Source: Eubacteriaceae bacterium (GTDB lineage Bacteria > Bacillota > Clostridia > Lachnospirales > Lachnospiraceae). Taken from it: a stretch of DNA of 43,511 bases. The notes below the pieces were generated by a model. It was not told the origin of the DNA. It saw only the letters and a program-made list of their open reading frames with translations, and made no database searches. This document shows positions 41,380 to 43,511 of the stretch, piece by piece (position 1 is the stretch's first letter; each line of letters starts with the position of its first letter). Location: the NCBI GenBank assembly GCA_910574015.1, contig CAJSYQ010000032.1:1-43511 (forward strand). The letters are read 5' to 3'. Made by a program: the position numbers and the translations under genes.

Positions 41380-43254
41380 TTATTCCACAATTTTCAGCAA
41401 TTTTCCTGTGATGTCCGCCATATCGGAGGATACCTGTTTCGTATCCTGTGAAATCTGCACATTCTTTTCCACAACATCAGAAATTCTTCCCATCTGACTG
41501 ACGGCGTCCGCCACAATATCCACGTTCTGTCTCACCATATTTGTGATCTGACCCATATCGCTGCCGGCTTTCTTTATATTGACCACTGCGGCGCCAAATG
41601 CCTCTGCTGTCTGATCTGTAATCTCTTTGCCATGCTCCACGGCATGAATGGAGTTAGTGATCAGTTCGTTGGTCTCCTTGGCTGCCTGGGCGCTTCTGGC
41701 AGCCAGTTCGCCTACCTGTGCGGCCACAACAGCAAATCCCTTCCCCATCTCCCCGGCTCTCGCTGCCTCGATGGATGCGTTTAGTGAAAGAAGATTGGTC
41801 TGCTCAGCGATGGAATTGATCTCTTCAATAATCTTTTCAATCTCCATGGACATATCGCTGATCTTCTGCATGGATTCCTTCAACAGATTCATCTGTGACT
41901 GGGTCTGCATGATCTCCTCCACCGTATCACCCGTTGTCCGCATGACATCTGCCGATACATTTACACTGTTGTTCAGTTCCTCCTTGAGCTGATCCATAAT
42001 CTGTCTCAGATCCTCAACCGCTCTCTCCTGTTCCCCGGTTCCGTTATAAATGTTATCGGCATTTTCCAACGTTGCACCGGATACATTTTCCAGATCCCGG
42101 CAGACGCTTTTGACGTTCTGTATCATACTCCTGTTATTTTCCACATCCTCCTTCTGATGCTTCAGAAGGATTTCATTTTCCTGCATATTCTGGTCAATGC
42201 TCTGGACCATTTTATTGATGCTGGCAGAGAGCTGGGTAAATTCCGGATTTCCGTTTTCATTTACCGTGATACTGAAGTTTCCATCGGAGATCTCCTTCAT
42301 AGAATGGGAAATTTTATTGATCCCTTTCACAATCTTCCGATCTACCATCCGGTTGATCATAACCAGCAGAACACCAAATATAACAAGCATGCTGATGGTA
42401 ACAAGCACCATCAGATTGGTGCGCTCAGCATAATATTCACTGGATGGCATAAATGTTCCGATAATCTGATCTTCGTATTCCTCTGCCTGATAATATCCTT
42501 TTACTCCGTTGACAGAAGACCTTCCTCTGCCTGTCAAATCCGCTCCGAATCCAGCGTCGGCGGCAGGCTTACCCACCAGCTCACTGTCGGGATGTGCCAG
42601 AATCTTCCCCTCTTTGGGATCAATGGCATATATATATCCGTTCTCACCAAAATCAATCCCCTTCAACACAACATCAATCTTGGTACTGGCCAGTGTCTTT
42701 TCCAGAACCTCTGGCTGCACACCCACCTGCACGAGACCCTTTGCATCCGTTCTCGCCACACCAATGTACTGCATCACGACCCCTTCCGCCACGTTTACCT
42801 GGGGCTCCTGGGCAATTTCAATGGATGGATCGTCGACGATCACCATAAAGGCATTGGACTGATCACCGCTCTTCATATCAAATCCCACATAGGAATCTAT
42901 CGTACTGCTCGTAATGATCCCGTCCTCGTCAATAATATGTAACTCATTTACCTGCAGGCGCTCTTTTATCTCATTGAGCTTCGTCTTATCCTTTGCGATG
43001 GCACTATTCTCCGCAAGAAGATCCGCGAACGCCCTGGTCTTGGCCAGATTGTCCGCACTGAGATTATCTGTGAGAACCTGCACACTCTCCTTGTTGGCCG
43101 CCAGCTTTTCCCTGACATCCTGCAGCTTTGCCTGGCTGGCCGAGGCATTATTTCTTTGGATGATCACAGTCTGCAGCACAAATACTCCTATAATAGTCAG
43201 AATAAATGCTGTCAGCATATAGATAAACAGCCTTTTGGTAAATATTTTCTTCAT
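41380..43254 (-). CDS. methyl-accepting chemotaxis protein
   Basis: This chemoreceptor of 624 residues has TM1 (about 9-32), an extracellular dCache-type sensor (about 34-277, with [18 protein letters not shown]), TM2 (280-302), a HAMP domain (about 303-355), and a cytoplasmic signalling domain (about 395-620) with the conserved hairpin tip around [19 protein letters not shown]. It would signal through CheW and CheA; none of those genes are here. No methyltransferase-tethering pentapeptide is seen at the C-terminus. It has its own promoter and an AAGGAGAG ribosome site and lies directly upstream of jetD on the same strand. The ligand is unknown. Confidence 0.95.
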   Translation of the reverse strand: MKKIFTKRLFIYMLTAFILTIIGVFVLQTVIIQRNNASASQAKLQDVREKLAANKESVQVLTDNLSADNLAKTRAFADLLAENSAIAKDKTKLNEIKERLQVNELHIIDEDGIITSSTIDSYVGFDMKSGDQSNAFMVIVDDPSIEIAQEPQVNVAEGVVMQYIGVARTDAKGLVQVGVQPEVLEKTLASTKIDVVLKGIDFGENGYIYAIDPKEGKILAHPDSELVGKPAADAGFGADLTGRGRSSVNGVKGYYQAEEYEDQIIGTFMPSSEYYAERTNLMVLVTISMLVIFGVLLVMINRMVDRKIVKGINKISHSMKEISDGNFSITVNENGNPEFTQLSASINKMVQSIDQNMQENEILLKHQKEDVENNRSMIQNVKSVCRDLENVSGATLENADNIYNGTGEQERAVEDLRQIMDQLKEELNNSVNVSADVMRTTGDTVEEIMQTQSQMNLLKESMQKISDMSMEIEKIIEEINSIAEQTNLLSLNASIEAARAGEMGKGFAVVAAQVGELAARSAQAAKETNELITNSIHAVEHGKEITDQTAEAFGAAVVNIKKAGSDMGQITNMVRQNVDIVADAVSQMGRISDVVEKNVQISQDTKQVSSDMADITGKLLKIVE

Positions 43255-43288
43255 TTGGACTCTCCTTGTCTATCATGTCAGTACTGCC

Positions 43289-43318
43289 ATTATAGCATTA
43301 TCCTCCTATACTTTGCAA
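43289..43318 (-). promoter_or_regulatory. sigma-A promoter of the chemoreceptor gene (and probably the jet genes)
   Basis: On the minus strand TTGCAA (43318-43313) and a consensus TATAAT (43294-43289) are 18 bases apart. The start near 43282 leaves a leader of about 28 bases. As only 32 bases separate the chemoreceptor from jetD and no terminator is seen, transcripts from here may continue through jetDABC. Confidence 0.7.
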
Positions 43319-43417
43319 GAAAGAAAAGACATTACAGCCATCCGGCAAAATCTCTGTTTATCTTACTTTTCAGTATTTCTCTCTCCTTGTCTCGGGAGTT
43401 TGACAGTTGAATAAGAG

Positions 43418-43456
43418 AAAAATACGTTGCAGGCCTTGTAATGCCTGTATTTTTTT
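43418..43456. terminator. possible bidirectional terminator
   Basis: AAAAATAC (43418-43425) and GTATTTTT (43447-43454) are perfect complements, with AGGC / GCCT pairing inside and a small bulge. T-rich sequence continues on the right, and the mirrored A-run gives a T-run on the minus strand. It could end a gene lying beyond the right edge on the minus strand. Confidence 0.45.
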
Positions 43457-43497
43457 GTCAAATTTTTTGATTCTATATGTACTTGTTTGTAATAGTG

Positions 43498-43506
43498 TGT
43501 TATACT
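43498..43506 (+). promoter_or_regulatory. possible extended -10 promoter facing out of the window
   Basis: TGTTATACT (43498-43506) is a good extended -10 element, but no clear -35 lies 17 bases upstream. It would drive a plus-strand gene beyond the right edge. The stretch 43319-43511 contains no supported coding frame. Confidence 0.35.
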
Positions 43507-43511
43507 ATAAA

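Overview
The window looks like chromosomal DNA of a low-to-mid-GC Firmicute. It is most likely a gut Clostridia of the Lachnospiraceae type, judging by strong AGGAGG-type ribosome sites, sigma-A promoters, a HrcA/CIRCE element, class 1B PyrD with PyrK, a BlaI/BlaR pair, a gram-positive cell-wall sorting signal and small Lachnospiraceae-like hypothetical proteins. I see no rRNA, tRNA, CRISPR array, insertion sequence or phage gene.

Layout. 1-1310: an AT-rich islet with a secreted Big2-domain protein. 1.5-4.8 kb: carB alone, with its own promoter and a shared terminator. 4.9-7.1 kb: htpG under a perfect CIRCE element. 7.1-7.9 kb: two small hypothetical genes. 7.8-9.7 kb: a GH13 (isoamylase-like) protein that has lost its catalytic residues. 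9.9-13 kb: an ABC-F ATPase with one degenerate composite ATP site, then a CNNM/CorC-family membrane protein. 13-23.3 kb (minus strand): a compact Tad-like (type IVc pilus) operon of nine genes. It holds a TadZ-like protein, a secreted beta-helix protein, the TadA/CpaF ATPase, one TadB/C-like membrane protein, a 30-residue membrane microprotein, three small membrane-anchored proteins, and a 1345-residue SpaA-repeat adhesin with a predicted thioester domain and a QPETG-type sorting signal. 23.5-30.2 kb (minus): asd, a Nudix protein, pyrC, pyrF, pyrK, pyrD and, after a 422-base spacer with its own promoter, pyrE. 30.3-32.6 kb: BlaR1-like and BlaI-like regulators behind an autoregulatory operator. 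32.6-41.3 kb (minus): a complete Wadjet-type defence set in the order jetD-jetA-jetB-jetC, followed by an alpha/beta hydrolase. 41.4-43.3 kb: a chemoreceptor just upstream of the Wadjet genes.

How the genes work together. carB and the pyr genes together cover most of de novo pyrimidine synthesis; carA and pyrB are not in the window. The Tad-like genes supply a motor, a platform and small pseudopilin-like parts, and the large adhesin is probably their surface partner. The Jet proteins should form an SMC-kleisin complex (JetC, JetA, JetB) with the toprim nuclease JetD, a system known to act against circular plasmids.

The observations I rate highest are: (1) two interleaved perfect 8-bp complementarities in the pyrF-pyrK gap, with the geometry of an H-type RNA pseudoknot just upstream of the pyrK ribosome site; (2) the Tad-like operon with an unusual gene content and no canonical Flp pilin or prepilin peptidase; (3) two proteins whose active sites have decayed in a coherent way, the GH13 homologue and the ABC-F ATPase. 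All calls come from reading the sequence; no database search was run.
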